Origin: Atopsyche davidsoni
Taxonomy: Eukaryota; Arthropoda; Insecta; Trichoptera; Hydrobiosidae
Direction of reading: 5' to 3'
Length of the DNA: 64,000 nt
Assembly (NCBI GenBank): GCA_022113835.1
Contig: JAILWY010000016.1
Location: forward strand, 11,625,501-11,689,500
Part shown: piece by piece, positions 32,251 through 44,550 of the stretch
Position numbering within the stretch: position 1 is the stretch's first letter
Layout: each line of letters begins with the position of its first letter
Notes under the pieces: generated by a model
Database searches by the model: none
What the model saw: the letters and a program-made list of their open reading frames with translations, nothing else
What the model was told of the DNA's origin: nothing
Program-made: the position numbers and the translations under genes

Positions 32251-32790
32251 GGTCGTCGCTTTTTAAAATGTGTTTTTCCGGAGCAGCTGCTGACAAACCC
32301 CATCGCAAGAACTTTCTGGTACTGTCAATTAAAACTCTCGATACGCGCAGTGACACAACCGATTGAAATCACCCAATGGCTTCTCTTTATTATGGGTGTT
32401 TTTTTTATGGTGTTGCTTTGGTAAACAACGCAAAAGTGGATGCTATTGCCTAGTTGCAAGTCGGTCGCAAGTTGAATTGCGACATGTGTAGAGTGTACCT
32501 TCCCGCTCTCCCCATTGCCATTCAGTAATGGAGTAGTGCACTTGGAATGATTGTGGAGGGATGTGCTGTGGAAGTTCTTTATCGAGGTGGTATTGTTTCT
32601 GTAGCTTGCTACAGAAGTATCAGATCTAAACGCCAGAGCTTTGTAAAGTAAGGATCATCAATCAATCGTGCTATTGTGCAGCAGCAATACGCAGAATTTT
32701 TCTTCCAGTGTATAACATCCTCTGAGGAGAGGCACTTGATGAAGAATGAAGTTGCATTAAAAAAACACAAAAAAAGAGACCATATTAGCA
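32251..32790 (+). repeat. repeat family F, copy 4 (longest)
   Basis: It begins GTCGTCGCTTTTTAAAATG, runs through GAGCAGCTGCTGACAA, ATTATGGGTGTTTTTTTTAT, AACAACGCAAAAG, GCGACATGTGTAGAGTG, the middle block found in all copies and GCAGCAGCAATACGCAGA, and ends near GGCACTTGATGAAGAA. With copy 5 (48.4 kb) it defines the family's 5' half. Confidence 0.7.
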
Positions 32791-33199
32791 TATTGCAAAT
32801 CGATTGTCGCAGTGTGTGTAGCCGGCTTGGAGCAGTCTACACATTCAGCAACAAATTGTGACATTTCCAGCGGAGTCGAAAAACGACACAACAAAATGAA
32901 GCTTAATGGGTACATCAATTTATTGGTCGGTTATCATTTGCATCGTAGGGACTTAAATAACCAAATTTAAACTGTTTTTCTCAAACTGCTTATATCACAT
33001 ATTGTAAATGCATTAAAAAAAGCAAAGTCAAATTTACCATTAAAGATATAAATTGGCTTTCAGTAAAAACCTTTCAGTTTTGCTTACATTTAAAATAATA
33101 GAGTACTTCTATATACTAACTATACAGTAAATTTTATGATTTATTTGTAGTCATATTTTCATTGATCATTAACAATGGATTTCATGATAGTCATTAATA

Positions 33200-33520
33200 T
33201 AAAACATTAAACATACGGCCACGCGAGGGTACGTTAAATTGAATTACCCACCCCGATAGTGGTATCGGAAACAAATCACCCCTGCGTGCGTTAGCACCTA
33301 TAAAGCGGGGTGCGCAGCCATCGGGGGAGGGTGTCATCGCATTTAACTTTTATTTGACAATATCCCGGATATCCGGTGCGCCAGGCGGCCGGATGAGGGC
33401 CAGTAAATACCGCAATAAAAACACAAGGCCTGAGTTGCGACCGAAGCTGGAGTCTTCCGAACTCTGGCCACGATCATTCCGGGCCGGAAAATGTACAAAC
33501 GTTTCGCCGAAGCTTCAATT
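33200..33520. other. GC-rich island
   Basis: CpG-rich patch with GGCGGCCGGATGAGGGCC and GCGAGGGTACG. An 80-codon plus-strand frame crosses its right part without recognisable domain. Possible regulatory or conserved non-coding DNA. Confidence 0.28.
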
Positions 33521-33599
33521 TATTTATATCAAAGATCCGATTTTACAATCACCGCAATGGTGTTTTTTTTTATATTTAAATTTTTCTACATATTAATTT

Positions 33600-33705
33600 T
33601 TATTGGGTTTCGCCAACCTTTCACTTTGGTATTATGAAACCGGTCACCAATAAAAACAAACATGCAGAAAAATTACTCAAGTATTTTAATTAAAATATTA
33701 CTCAT
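33600..33705. repeat. repeat family B, fused inverted fragments
   Basis: A minus-strand half (GGGTTTCGCCAACCTTTCAC) is followed directly by a plus-strand half that begins GAAACCGGTCACCAATAAAA and continues into ATTACTCAAGTATTTTAAT. The middle of the hammerhead-like fold on the plus arm is gone. It looks like the 35-kb palindrome after loss of its centre. Confidence 0.65.
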
Positions 33706-33854
33706 TATACTTTATCAAATCGAGATTCAATCACAGTTTACTACTTGTTCTAATATTTTTTGCAAATCAATATTTAAATATTAAATTTTTTTTTTTTTAA
33801 ATTAAACATAATAATGCCTCTTAAATGTTAGCTGATTTAATATGCTTGTAAAAC

Positions 33855-34205
33855 CAGTGGTCCCCAACCCTATGCCCGCGGGCACAACGGCGCCCGCCGA
33901 CAGTTTTACGTGTGCCCGCCGCTGTGCGACCTCGATAAAAAATTACTTAAGTTAAGTGAAAAAAAATAATATTAAGTAATTGAACAGAGAAATTATAAGC
34001 GAAAATAATTATAATTTTTTATACTATTATTTACTACCTATTATTTATTTTACATATAAAATATACAATATTTTTGGAATTTAATATATTTTGTGCATTA
34101 TATGATGTCCAACTATAAATATACCTTGAAAAAATAAATGGAGCCTGCCGCCCGACCGGCATTCTAGAATGTGCTCTTGAATGCAAAATAGTTGGGGACC
34201 CTTGG
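33855..34205. mobile_element. hAT-like non-autonomous element, short form
   Basis: The ends CAGTGGTCCCCAACC and, complemented from the right, CCAAGGGTCCCCAAC are terminal inverted repeats of the hAT type. Just inside lie GCCCGCGGGC-rich sequence on the left and GCCGCCCGACCGGC on the right. The interior is AT-rich with no transposase. It is a deletion derivative of the longer copy at 48838-49836, with which it shares both flanks. Confidence 0.75.
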
Positions 34206-34993
34206 CCTAAACCATCATTTTCTAGCAAATTAATATAATATTTGCATGTTTTTTCAATGCATTACAAATCATATAAAAACAAAATAAATTAAATATTTAT
34301 TGAAACCGAAAAATCTCATTTCATAAAAAAAGTTTTACAAGTAATTTTATTTCAATATGCGGCGATTCTTTTCTTCAAAGGGAGGCTGTAAATCGTGTTT
34401 TTGCCCCAAAGGGTCTTCAATGAAACGCCATATCATTAATCTCTACACATTCCCCCAACAAAAATCAGACGTCCGAGCTGTGTGACGTCTGTGTACTTGA
34501 TACGACGGTCCGTGTGCGCGGTCGGCCGCCCGTCCAGTGTGACCGCAGCCTAATGCCTAATATGCCTCCCTCCGCCCCTGCAGCCTTCTCGAGAATTTTG
34601 AATGAAATGGAATAGGCTCCGTATTCAGAATTGCCAAGGGATGAATATAAACGACCCCTCTAGTGTTTTCGTCATGTAATATATAACGCTTATGTGCATA
34701 ATGCGGAATATAGTTTTGGAGGTTATGTTACGGCCGATTGATTGTTTTTGAATTGCCTGAAAGGTAGTGTTCATGGTTTTAGGGCAGTTTTATAGACGCA
34801 AGCTACGCTTTTGGGTTTGTTTTATATAAAAAATTAGATCGTGAAATTTAGTGTGACTGCGATATTATTATAATTTTACGCAGTATGAATGAATACCAGA
34901 CCACTAAATAATAATTAAAAAGTTTATTTTATAAGAAAAATGTTATTAATATAACAAATAAAAATAAAGTACAAATTCAGCAAAAATTTATTT
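34206..34993. other. non-coding stretch with GC island at 34440-34620
   Basis: The island holds GTCGGCCGCCCGTCC and GACGTCTGTG. No frame or RNA is supported. Confidence 0.35.
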
Positions 34994-35213
34994 AGGAATT
35001 CCATTTTAATATTTTTGAATAAAATACTTGAGTGATTTTCTACATTTTCGTTTTTATTTGTGACCGGTTTCGCCAACCTTTCACGTTGGCATTATCAAAC
35101 AGAGTCTTTTTGATAATGCCAACGTGAAAGTTGTGCGAAACCGGTCACAAATAAAAACGAACATGTGGAAAATCACTCAAGTATTTTATTCAAAAGTATT
35201 AAAATGGAATTCC
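34994..35213. repeat. repeat family B, near-perfect 220-bp palindrome
   Basis: Two inverted arms of about 103 bp, with roughly nine in ten bases matching, are separated by about 10 nt (CAGAGTCTTT). The ends read GGAATTCCATTTTAATA and its complement. As single-stranded DNA or RNA it would fold into one long hairpin. Each arm carries the hammerhead-like motif, intact on the minus strand (35059-35101) and slightly damaged in stem II on the plus strand (from 35110). Confidence 0.8.
35059..35101 (-). ncRNA. hammerhead-ribozyme-like motif, family B, best copy
   Basis: Minus strand 5' to 3': stem I TGT (35101-35099), core TTGATAA (35098-35092), one extra T, stem II GCCAAC (35090-35085), loop GTGAAAG, GTTGGC (35077-35072), core GAAA (35071-35068), CCGGTC with the cleavage-site C at 35062, then ACA (35061-35059) pairing with TGT. 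Stem II is a perfect 6 bp and stem III would be the dimer palindrome ACCGGT. Core positions 3 and 8 are U and A instead of C and G, keeping the pair. All other invariant positions are present. It is ribozyme-like in form, with untested activity. Confidence 0.5.
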
Positions 35214-38200
35214 ATCAAGAACTCTCTGTCAAAAATATTGAATTTCTTTGTAAATATTAACAAATCCAACACAAGTAATTTAAGTACAGTGTTTTTAAAT
35301 AAATATATACTTACTTTCAATACATACTTCTGTACAGATGAAAACCGCTTATCGTTTTAATAAAATGTAAATGCTTACAAATAAATATTTTATGTAAATT
35401 TAATTACTATTGGTTATTTTTTACTCAATGCTATTTACTCCAAAAAAGTTCAAAAATTAGTATTTTTGAGGTTTTTTTCAAGGCCATAATTTTGAAGGCC
35501 TGACAATTTTATTTAACCAAGTCCTCATCGACAAACACTGTTAAAAGAAAAAAAAAATAACGAAAACAAACAGATGAAAAATCATTTTGATATAAAAAGC
35601 ACTTGAAGGGTTGTGTAGCGGAAACACATGATTTTTTGGTAGAGCGGCGCGGACGGGGTTGCAAAACGGGGCTAAATTGAATTATTCAAGCCGGGGCCCT
35701 CCCCTACCCAAACAATACACGACCCAAATCCTCAAAACAGTAAAAAGATATCTTAAAGGCTTTAGATAACGCCGCCCCCCTAATGGAAAGATAACATCGC
35801 CGGGTGGACGCAAAAAAACGGCGCCCGAGACGCCGCCTCCTCGGCACTGTTAAGACTGCGATCTTGAGCCACTATTAATTAGTATTAAGTCACAAGGTAA
35901 AATATTTGATTATTCAATATATTTTACGCTCTGTAAGCTGTATTCAGAGACGCAAGTTAATACCTTACTATTAAAAACAAACAATGTTCGTATATTTCAG
36001 GGGTATTGTCTTCGCGCGTTTGCCTACATAAAGTAAGAGGATTTAGTATATTTCTTAAACTTGTATATTTTATGATATTTTTTTTAAATCTTAAGGGAGT
36101 AGACACAAGTGCTTATTTTGTTTAACATACTTTATCTCTGAATAAAGACTGTAAATATTATTTTCTATTTTGCTAATATTGAAAAAAAAGATACAACGAA
36201 AATATCTTTATAATAAATATAACGTAGTCGTGCTTTTGATAAAACACTAAACAAATATATTTAACACTTGAAAACAGTTAATATATAATTAATATATTTT
36301 TTCATTTACATTATACAGTGAAGTTTAGGCCGAATTATTTTCATAGAATATGTGATTATTTTCTAGATATAAGAAAATAGCCATAGTGCCTTTTTTTTTT
36401 AAATTTATACTGAAAATTTTGTTTTAATACTCAAAACAAGTATTGCTCATGCTGGCTGCAAATATAATGAAAAAATTGAAAACATGATTATATAAACAAA
36501 AATAAAATTTATTAAAACCTCAAGAATGAAAGATTTATTAAGATTCTTGACTGTTTAAACGAACTTAGTTTTTTGCGCTGAAATTATGTCCTTTAATGTC
36601 AAAAATTGCGGTTTTTCCAATACAAACTCTGAAATATTAAATAACTAATTTAAAACAATATTGAACCAAATAAATTATTACGTGTGCCAATTATTTCCTA
36701 ATGGGTATTAACTGATGACTGCATGTGGATTGTCAAATGATTATTGAATAATGCCATTAAGTGTTTTGATATAAAATGAGAATTTCATTTGTGCAAGCAA
36801 ATATTTTTCCAATTCACGTAAATAATTTAAAAATTTAATATTCACCTAAAAACAGTTTTTTAGATAGATTCCAACTTTTCAGGTGAACTTTACCTGAAAA
36901 TTTTACCTTTCAGAAAAAATGACTTTAATTCATAATATAAGCTTAATAACACCCTGAAATGTATTTCAGACAAAAACAGTGCTTCGGCAAAAAAAATTGA
37001 AATTTCAGAAAGGTCTCAGCTTTTCAGATGCAGCGGGATTTCTCGTTGAGCCAGACCGTGTTACTTCTTCGCGAGGAATTGCTTTAAGTGTACATTGATA
37101 AAGCACAAGACATTTTCCTCCATCCGATAAGCCGGCAATACGAGGCTGTGCACTGTGAAAAAATGCCGGCCGATTTTTCACGGGGGAGTTGTGAAGTTTC
37201 CGCCGGAATACACGGAGGACCCGCCGGCTTATGCGGGAATAAGTAACTTCTTACCAAAGACGGGAATCTCCCGGGACGTAGTTATAAGAACATGAATTAT
37301 TTTATGACTAGTTTATTACTCATGAGTCCTGAAACCGCCCAAAGCGTCTCACGTTACAAATAGAGTTTACATGCTACGAATAAATATATATATATAACAG
37401 ATTTTTCTTAATCAAAAGATACTACAACATGGTTTGAGTTGCGTCTTAGTTTTTATCTCTCTAATTAGCTAGAAATGCTGAGACAACTTAGGAGAGTAGT
37501 TCAGATTTGCACGAGTTGTGTTTTAACAGATCTCTCAATGAATCAAATTCATCGTATGAGCAATTCAGTTTCAGCTTTTCATTTTTACAAAAATACGATT
37601 TAAGTCAACTTTTTGATTTAATTTCTTCAATTTTAATCAAAAAACACCTTGAAAGCATATAGTTACATTTTTAGTTTTCATCTTTGTTATTGGCTGGCGA
37701 TTCTGTATCAGCCGTAGAGAGGAGTGTAGATATATTAAACTTGCGATTTGTTTAGACAATAGTCACGTATCAATAGACCTCTCTCGTATTAGCTAATGAA
37801 TCTATCTCTCGTCGTAGGCGCGATGAGCCTTGTAGTATACTGACATTATTATCCAGAATAACATATCATATATCACGCGGCAGCGTTAGACACAATGTTG
37901 TTATTGTAAGCACAACAAATATTGGAATTCCTGAAGGGGGTGTGAGGGATCATTACACATTCCTTGCCCTGGATTGATCAATCCCCGGCGTTTGAACAAC
38001 CCTCCACACGCACACCCGCAGGCGTCTTCTCCTCCTCTAGGTCATGTCAATAATCTTAACTGAATATCTTGTGTTTCAAGGTATTTCTCAAGTTTCGAGG
38101 TATATTATCATAACTAAATGCTACGAAATTATCCAATAATAACCACTCATGCTTCTAAAATGTTTATCTGCGTAAATTATATTAATATTCAATCTGGAGT

Positions 38201-39499
38201 ACGAGTATTCTAGTATTTAATATGAAAACAAGACTTTGGACTGGTGACTTTACTATTAAAATTGTTTAACAAATATATACCAGTACAAAACCCTAAGCTT
38301 AAAATATGAACTAGTAACAAGTTCTTTAGAGTAGCTTGTCTAACTTAAGTTTTTTATGAAAGTCATATACTATTGATATTTTGATAAAATGTGTATTACT
38401 AACAAATAATTTTTTATAAAAAAATATTATTGATTTTTCAACAAATTGGGCTTGCATCTTCAAGTAATGTACTGAATTGTATTAAAAGGTCAGTCGGTAC
38501 AATGTTTGTGAGTAACTCATTAAACTCATTTGTATAGTAAAGTGTAAGTACTTGTATAGTAAATAAATAATTGTACTTATCCTTTTGTTTTTGAAATGTT
38601 TAACAACATTCATAAATATTTAATGTAACTTATCAATGCACGATTCTTACAGATAATCACCAACAAAAAAAAACGAAGTTGTATTAGAGAGCTGCACTTT
38701 TTTTATATCACAAGTTTTACGTGCATATACTGACTGAAAAATAATTGTAATTTATATTCACTACGTTATAAAGATTTTGTAAACCTGATTAAAAATAATA
38801 AATTATAATGTGTTATGCTAAGTCCGCGCTAAGCATTACACAAGAGAAAATATTTGCATACCTGTACAACCTGCCTATCCCTTGCTAAGCATTTTGCAGA
38901 ATATGAAACTTCACTGAAATCTTCCCGTAACCTTTCACGTAACAAAGCCGACCAGAAAAGCGAGAAAAACCCGTACCCTTCAGCAAATCGATAACTACCC
39001 CTATTGATATCTGATCTCGGGTAGTGCGAGATAATAATGCCAGGTAAATGAGGCTTAGCCTTAAAGATAGGCGTCTTGTCCCGGGGCACCCCGAGATGCT
39101 GGCTCAAAGCATTCCTCCGTGCTCTGATTACAAATCCTGATGCCTCCGCCCGATACGCGTATCAGGTGATAATGGGCCGCTATCGTCGCCGGCTTAATGG
39201 TCGAGATAAGCTGGAGTGTTAACATATCCCGAATCTGCTCTCGGAAATATATCTGGAATATTTGAATATGTGGAGTTGCTTAGTCGGGCTATCGGGTCGG
39301 GCGTGCGAGTCTGGGGAGCCTCGGGTCAAGGACGGGATGTGCTAAAGAGAGGGACTTTTCAGTACTTTGCAACCTTGGTCTGTTTGAAAATACAAACGTC
39401 ACAAGTATACTAAAAATAATATTTTTAGTTAGTTACTTTTTAATAAAACGAGAAGCATGTGGCGTAGTGTTAGCAGAAAAAAAAACTGACAGAAGTAAT
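35214..39499. other. long non-coding stretch with three GC islands
   Basis: Mostly AT-rich unique DNA. GC-richer islands lie at 35640-35860, 37040-37270 and 38930-39330. The last is crossed by a 92-codon minus-strand frame (38829-39107) without recognisable domains. No gene, RNA or repeat copy is supported. Confidence 0.4.
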
Positions 39500-39880
39500 T
39501 CCAATGACTTGATAATGATTAAGTACATTTTTTCAAATATTGAAAATTGATTAAAGAAACTCTTAGAAAAATATAATCGTGATTTGTGTGAGATTCGAAA
39601 CCCGCATCCCCAAAGCTTACATAGCAGGTGCATTACCAACTATGCTAACGAATCACTAGTACTAGGCAAAAAAATTTAACAATCATATCCTATAAATGAA
39701 ACAACGTACTTATTATGCCAATTAAATATTGTGTGACTTGCAATATTTCTAAGAGTTTTTTTTAATCAATATTCAATATTTGAAAAAATGTACTTAATCA
39801 TTATCAATCAATCAAACCTGCATAGGCAAAATCGTACTTCCTGTGAGACGGTCTTCACAAAAATCAATAATAATTTTCAA
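39500..39880. mobile_element. tRNA-headed SINE, inverted pair
   Basis: The left half is a minus-strand SINE with tRNA-like head at 39579-39656 (GTGATTCGTTAGCATAGTT, box B damaged to GTTTCGAATC-like) and a truncated body. The right half (about 39660-39880, plus sense) has the sequence upstream of the head in other copies, skips the head, and continues with body and the GTGAGACGGTCTTCAC end plus ATAATA tail. This head-to-head layout repeats that of the 15.6-16.1-kb pair. Confidence 0.65.
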
Positions 39881-40847
39881 TGACCATTGAGTTTAATGAG
39901 TTAGTCACAAACATTGTACTGACTGATCTTTAAATACACTTTTGCTTCTTTTTCTCTTAAAAACATTATTATTTGAAAATTTGTACATTACTTGAAGATG
40001 AAAAATCAGTAAATATATTTTTATAAAAATAATTTGTAAGTAATACACCTTTCTACAAAGTATATATAATGACTTTTATAAAAAACTTAAGTAAGACAAA
40101 CCACTCTTAAGTACTTCTTACTAGTTCATATTTCATAGATTAAGGTTTAATACTGGTATATATGTGTTATATTTTAAGTATTTTCAAAAATTAGCTTCAG
40201 TGCAAACAATTTTAAACATAAATGAGAAATTTAATACATGATTACGGAAAAGTATTTTAGGGAAACATTTACTGAATTACGTATTGGCTCGTATCGACAA
40301 ATGTTTAATTATTTAATAATAAGTATTCACACTTGAAAAATACTAAATAAGGTTTAAAAACATTTTGTCTTTAGGAGTAGTATTACTTATCGCAAACTTT
40401 TTCATAATTTTCAGCAGTGACGTGGAGTAAACGCAACCAATTTACAATAAGTGCAAATCAGACACCAAAAGGCACGCCACTGTTTTTTTTTGTAAGAGGT
40501 ATTGAACAAAGCCTTTAACATTTAATATCAGAATTAAACCCGATAAATATGCAAATTTTTATAACATTGCATGCCCACACCTCACGTCATTGATTTCAAT
40601 AAGATATATGGATCATATGCGATAAAAAAAATAAAGCAAACCGCAGGAAAAATATCTTCGTATTCAACAGGTTGAATTTTCAGAAAAAAATATATTTTCT
40701 TAAAAATAGCAAAAAGAAAGCGAAACAAGGTTTGTTACACCAACTCGATATGAATACCCCTGAAAAACAAAATAAATCTCCCGATATTTATGCGTGCCGT
40801 TCGTATAGTTTACCCTGCGGAACTGAGTAAATTTCACACAACCTTAC
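39881..40847. other. AT-rich non-coding stretch, nothing recognised
   Basis: No supported features. Confidence 0.4.
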
Positions 40848-41063
40848 CAAAACAAACAAACCTCACACTATGGGGATCAATATGACACCCCATCACCCTG
40901 GTTTCCCATGATCTCTCACATAAATAAGCGCCGGGCATGGCGCGCCGACCTACCTCGGGGCGACTCGGGCCAGCTGCACACAACAGGCTATAGAAATACC
41001 ACCCCAGCCCGCCCCCAACCCTCCAGTGTGTGACTTTACGAACGGCTCTATTCTCAGGGGCTT
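40848..41063 (-). other. possible 216-nt minus-strand exon in a GC island
   Basis: On the minus strand CATGCTTTCAG precedes a segment that is open in one frame for all 72 codons and ends in TTTTG joined to GTAAGG, a fair donor. The translation has tryptophan- and glycine-rich stretches (VGGGLGWYFYSLLCAAG) but no recognisable domain. The length is a multiple of three. The GC content alone could explain the open frame, so this is weak. Confidence 0.18.
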
Positions 41064-41260
41064 CTGAAAGCATGTTTCGTGAATAAAAAGCAATATAAAT
41101 AGGGTAAAAAAAACCCCATCGAATATAACACTGTGTACCTGGAAAAAATATTTTTCGTCATCTCATTTTTCATATTGACGCAACGCACTTTTATAAATGC
41201 GTTAGAATATTTGAAGTAAGGAAACGGTTGCATTTATTTTTTTAGAAAATTAAAAATTAT

Positions 41261-42250
41261 ATTGGGTTTATTGAAAGTGTTGTCCATCGGAAGTTACAAT
41301 ATTTCCCCATCTTTTTGGAAATTTTTGGAGGCCATCCCGAAAAAACCGATCATGTTTTGAACCAAAGAACGAATCGAGCCAATTTTTGATGCTTTGGACT
41401 GAAATGAAGTGTATTCCGGAAAGTGCATTCTGCATCGACCGAAACAAAAGGTAGTCAGAAGGCGCCAAGTCTGGACTAAATGGCGGGTGAGGCAGAACTT
41501 TCCATCCGCTATTTTCCAAAGAGTTTTTAACGGGTTGAGCAACATGTGGTCGAGCATTGTCATGTTGGAAAATCAATGTCTCGTGCCTGGTCTCCCATTC
41601 TGGCCGTTTTTCCTTCAATGATCTCTTTTAACGAATCAGATATTGTTGGTACACCTCTCCACTAATGGTTTCACCCGGTTTTAAAACCTCATAATAGACA
41701 ACTCCCTTCTGGTCCCACCAAATACAGAGCATTATCTTGGCAGCGCGAATATTCTTCTTCGATGTCGATTTGGCTGGTTGGCCGGGCTTCAAATACGATT
41801 TTTTTCTCTTTGGGTTGTTTTAATGAATCCATTTTCCGTCTGCAAAAACGACTTCTTTTTCGAGCAGCATTTCAGACATACAAAATCGCCTTTCCACGTC
41901 TCTCGTGTTCAACTCGCATGGCACCCAATTTCCTTGCTTCTGGATAAATTCCAATGCTTTTAGGCGCTTGGAAATAGCTGCTTGAGTCAAGTCCAATGAT
42001 TCCGCAAGCTCTTCTTGTATTTGACACGAGTCTTGATTGAAAAACGCTTCCAATTCTATATCTTCAAACTTTTTCGGCTCTCTTTGATGTCGAAAATGCC
42101 ACTTTTAAAGCGTTGAAACCTCTCAAAACACTGTGTTATCGCAAAAACGTATTTGTCATACAATCCCATGAGCAAACGATGACTTTCGAATGCAGTTTTC
42201 TTAGCAAAAAAGTGACTCCCGCAAACTCCATATTTCAAAAAGACCTAATA
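41261..42250 (-). pseudogene. mariner element with nearly full-length dead transposase
   Basis: The minus strand encodes about 320 codons of a DD34D mariner transposase. The N-terminal helix-turn-helix part (42238-42056: ESHRLLMGLYDKY, FERFQRFKSG) is followed after a frameshift near 42055 by QEELAESLDLTQAAISKRLK and the first catalytic aspartate in FADGKWIH. Stops interrupt the frame after WIH (about 41821) and before KRSLKEKRPEW (about 41622). The last block has QHDNARPHVA and SPDLAPSDYLLF, with exactly 34 residues between the second and third aspartates. Imperfect terminal repeats (TATTGGGTTTATTGAAAG and TATTAGGTCTTTTTGAAA) bound the element. At least three lesions make it inactive. Confidence 0.88.
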
Positions 42251-44109
42251 ATAAATTAATAAAATTAATTTATAGACTGAATTTCGTACTATACTTTCGT
42301 TGAATGTTAATTAGTTGATTGAATTTTCAATGTCAAAGAACAGTACTTTTGAAGCCATCGATTTAAAGCACCGATTTACGTAGCAATCAAAAGTAGCTGC
42401 TGTGTTGAAGAAGCAGAAAATAATGAAACTGTTTTAGACGCCTAAAAATATAAATTGCTAGTTTTTAAAAGTTTGGGAAGTCCTGCGTGGAATCTCGCCT
42501 GCCATTTTGCTCCCTGGCTTTTTCTCGTTTGGCACAATACTCCGTCCCGTGCCGTGGCATAATTTCACCCTCTAATCAACCCCTATTTACGGCAGATCTT
42601 TCTCCTTCAATCTCGCCAGGTCCTATACAAAATTCCGCTTTTTCTGCCGACGTTAATTGCAATTATGGCGGACAGAAGCCACGATTGTGGCGCGGCTCTG
42701 TAGATTATGAATATTAATGCGCGGTTCTCTGACTTTAAATAATTTATTAAGAGTCTTATAAGTGTGTCTTTTTTGTTCAAGTGATTTCACTTAACTAACT
42801 ATGCGGATGTTGACATTTCACATTCACGACTATTAAATCTGTATTTTTTAATATTAAAAAATATATATTGCTACGTAATTACCAAAAATGTACTATTTCA
42901 AACTATAATAATTTTCAAAATCAAATAAATGCTATTAATCAACATATTTATCTTCTTCTTCGGGTGCCTTTCCTTATATGAAGTTGGTGACCATCTCACA
43001 TAACAAGTGTTTTTGCAAATTTTGCATCAATGTTTATTTTACAATTCCATTGCTTCTTTTAAATTAAATATATGCAAACATAAAATTTTCAAATTATTTT
43101 AAAAAAAAACCTTATCTGCTGTAGTCTTTATTATAATTTTTATTATTTATTAATGTAAGTAATGACTATAAAATCAAGATTCATCATAATAGAAAATTAT
43201 GTAATCTTATGTAACAATGATATATTAAACTATATGAAAGTGTCAAAATAAAAATATTATTATTAATGTGAATATAAATTTTCAGTTTTAAAAAGGCAGT
43301 TATTTTTTATTCCTCAGATTCAGTTCACTTCAAAGCCTTACAACATTTTCTCTCCCTCGCTCTTCTCCCTGTGCTCCCTTGGCGCATACAGGGTGAGCCA
43401 ATATTGAATATTTAAGAAGTATAATTTTTTATGGAATCGATATTATGTGACAATTTAAGAATCTATTTGGGTTCCCTGATCCCTAGATTCAAATCAAGGG
43501 ATGCTGTTAACATCACCTGATTTTTTTTGCTAGGCTACTTGACGTGACGGGTATACATAAACAACTCTTAATAAAATAAGAAGTGCTTTAAAAAAAAGCA
43601 TTGTTTATCAGAACAAGTGGAGGATGTATTATACAATTAATGTTAAAATTAAAATTGATAAGTCGTGTGCATTTGCATCAGTCAGTAAATCAAATGCTAA
43701 ATGTAACCCATCCTGTGTATGAGAATATACGTATTTTTAAGATCGTATGATTAATATTATTATGAAAGAACATTGTACAAAAAATGACAATAGGAAAACT
43801 TTTAAAAGAAAGAAATGAAATACATTGTAGCCAATCACGAGTTTTCCAATTTTTCCTTTGTTGCATAGATTCAATGAAATACAATTTTATTTATAGCTCA
43901 CTTTTTACTCTCATTTATCGCCATTTTCTGCAACTCCTTTGAATTTAATGATCTGAAATAATGGCTTCGTTATGAAGGTCTTCTTCTATTTGAATTGAAA
44001 GAAATATCCATAAATTTATAAAATGTTATTTTTTATTAAAGTGTTTACGGTATCTTGTTTTACCCTCATAAACCATAAAGTAAACAATATTTTTCTAGGT
44101 TAATGGTAC
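42251..44109. other. non-coding stretch with a GC island and a repeat F fragment
   Basis: A GC-richer island at 42480-42720 includes AATTATGGCGGAC (PHO/YY1-like). At 42950-43005 on the minus strand GTTGGTGACCATCTCA read in complement, with GGCACCCGAAGAAGAAG, matches the 3' end of repeat F. The rest is plain AT-rich DNA. Confidence 0.35.
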
Positions 44110-44114
44110 ACGTA

Positions 44115-44182
44115 AAATGGTTTTACGGGATTCGAACTTATACCTATTTACAATTTCTGCCTGGCGCATTAGTTCTATAAAA
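44115..44182 (-). repeat. tRNA-like fragment, possible SINE head
   Basis: On the minus strand AAGTTCGAATCCCG is a good T-loop and box B, preceded about 45 nt upstream by GAACTAATGCGCC, weakly box-A-like. No matching acceptor stem was seen, and it is unrelated to the SINE family above. Confidence 0.28.
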
Positions 44183-44550
44183 AACCTAACTTATATTGTA
44201 CAAATATGGTTAAGTAAAAAAATAATTACTTATCTTCTATTACCATTCAAACGATTTGGTATATATTTATTTTACCTTTACGGACGCAAAATACTGATGG
44301 AATCACCGTATTTTTTTAAATGAAATTCAATAATTAATCATTTCAGTACGTTTGAAATTAATTATAAATAAACATTACGGTCGTAGCGATTCATCCCTTA
44401 TTTGCCAAGAAGCTTATATTTTGCTTTATACAATTTAATATGTGATATGAAACAGAATGGATGTTTGGGGCTTCCGCAGGTGCGACGAGACAGGTGCATT
44501 TTTCAGTGTAGCACTATGCGCATTCAAATTACTTGCCAATATATGTAATA

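Noticed and set aside
41130..41145. TTTTTTCCAG joined to GTACAC on the minus strand as a ratchet site
   Set aside because: GTACAC is a poor donor, so it is likely chance.
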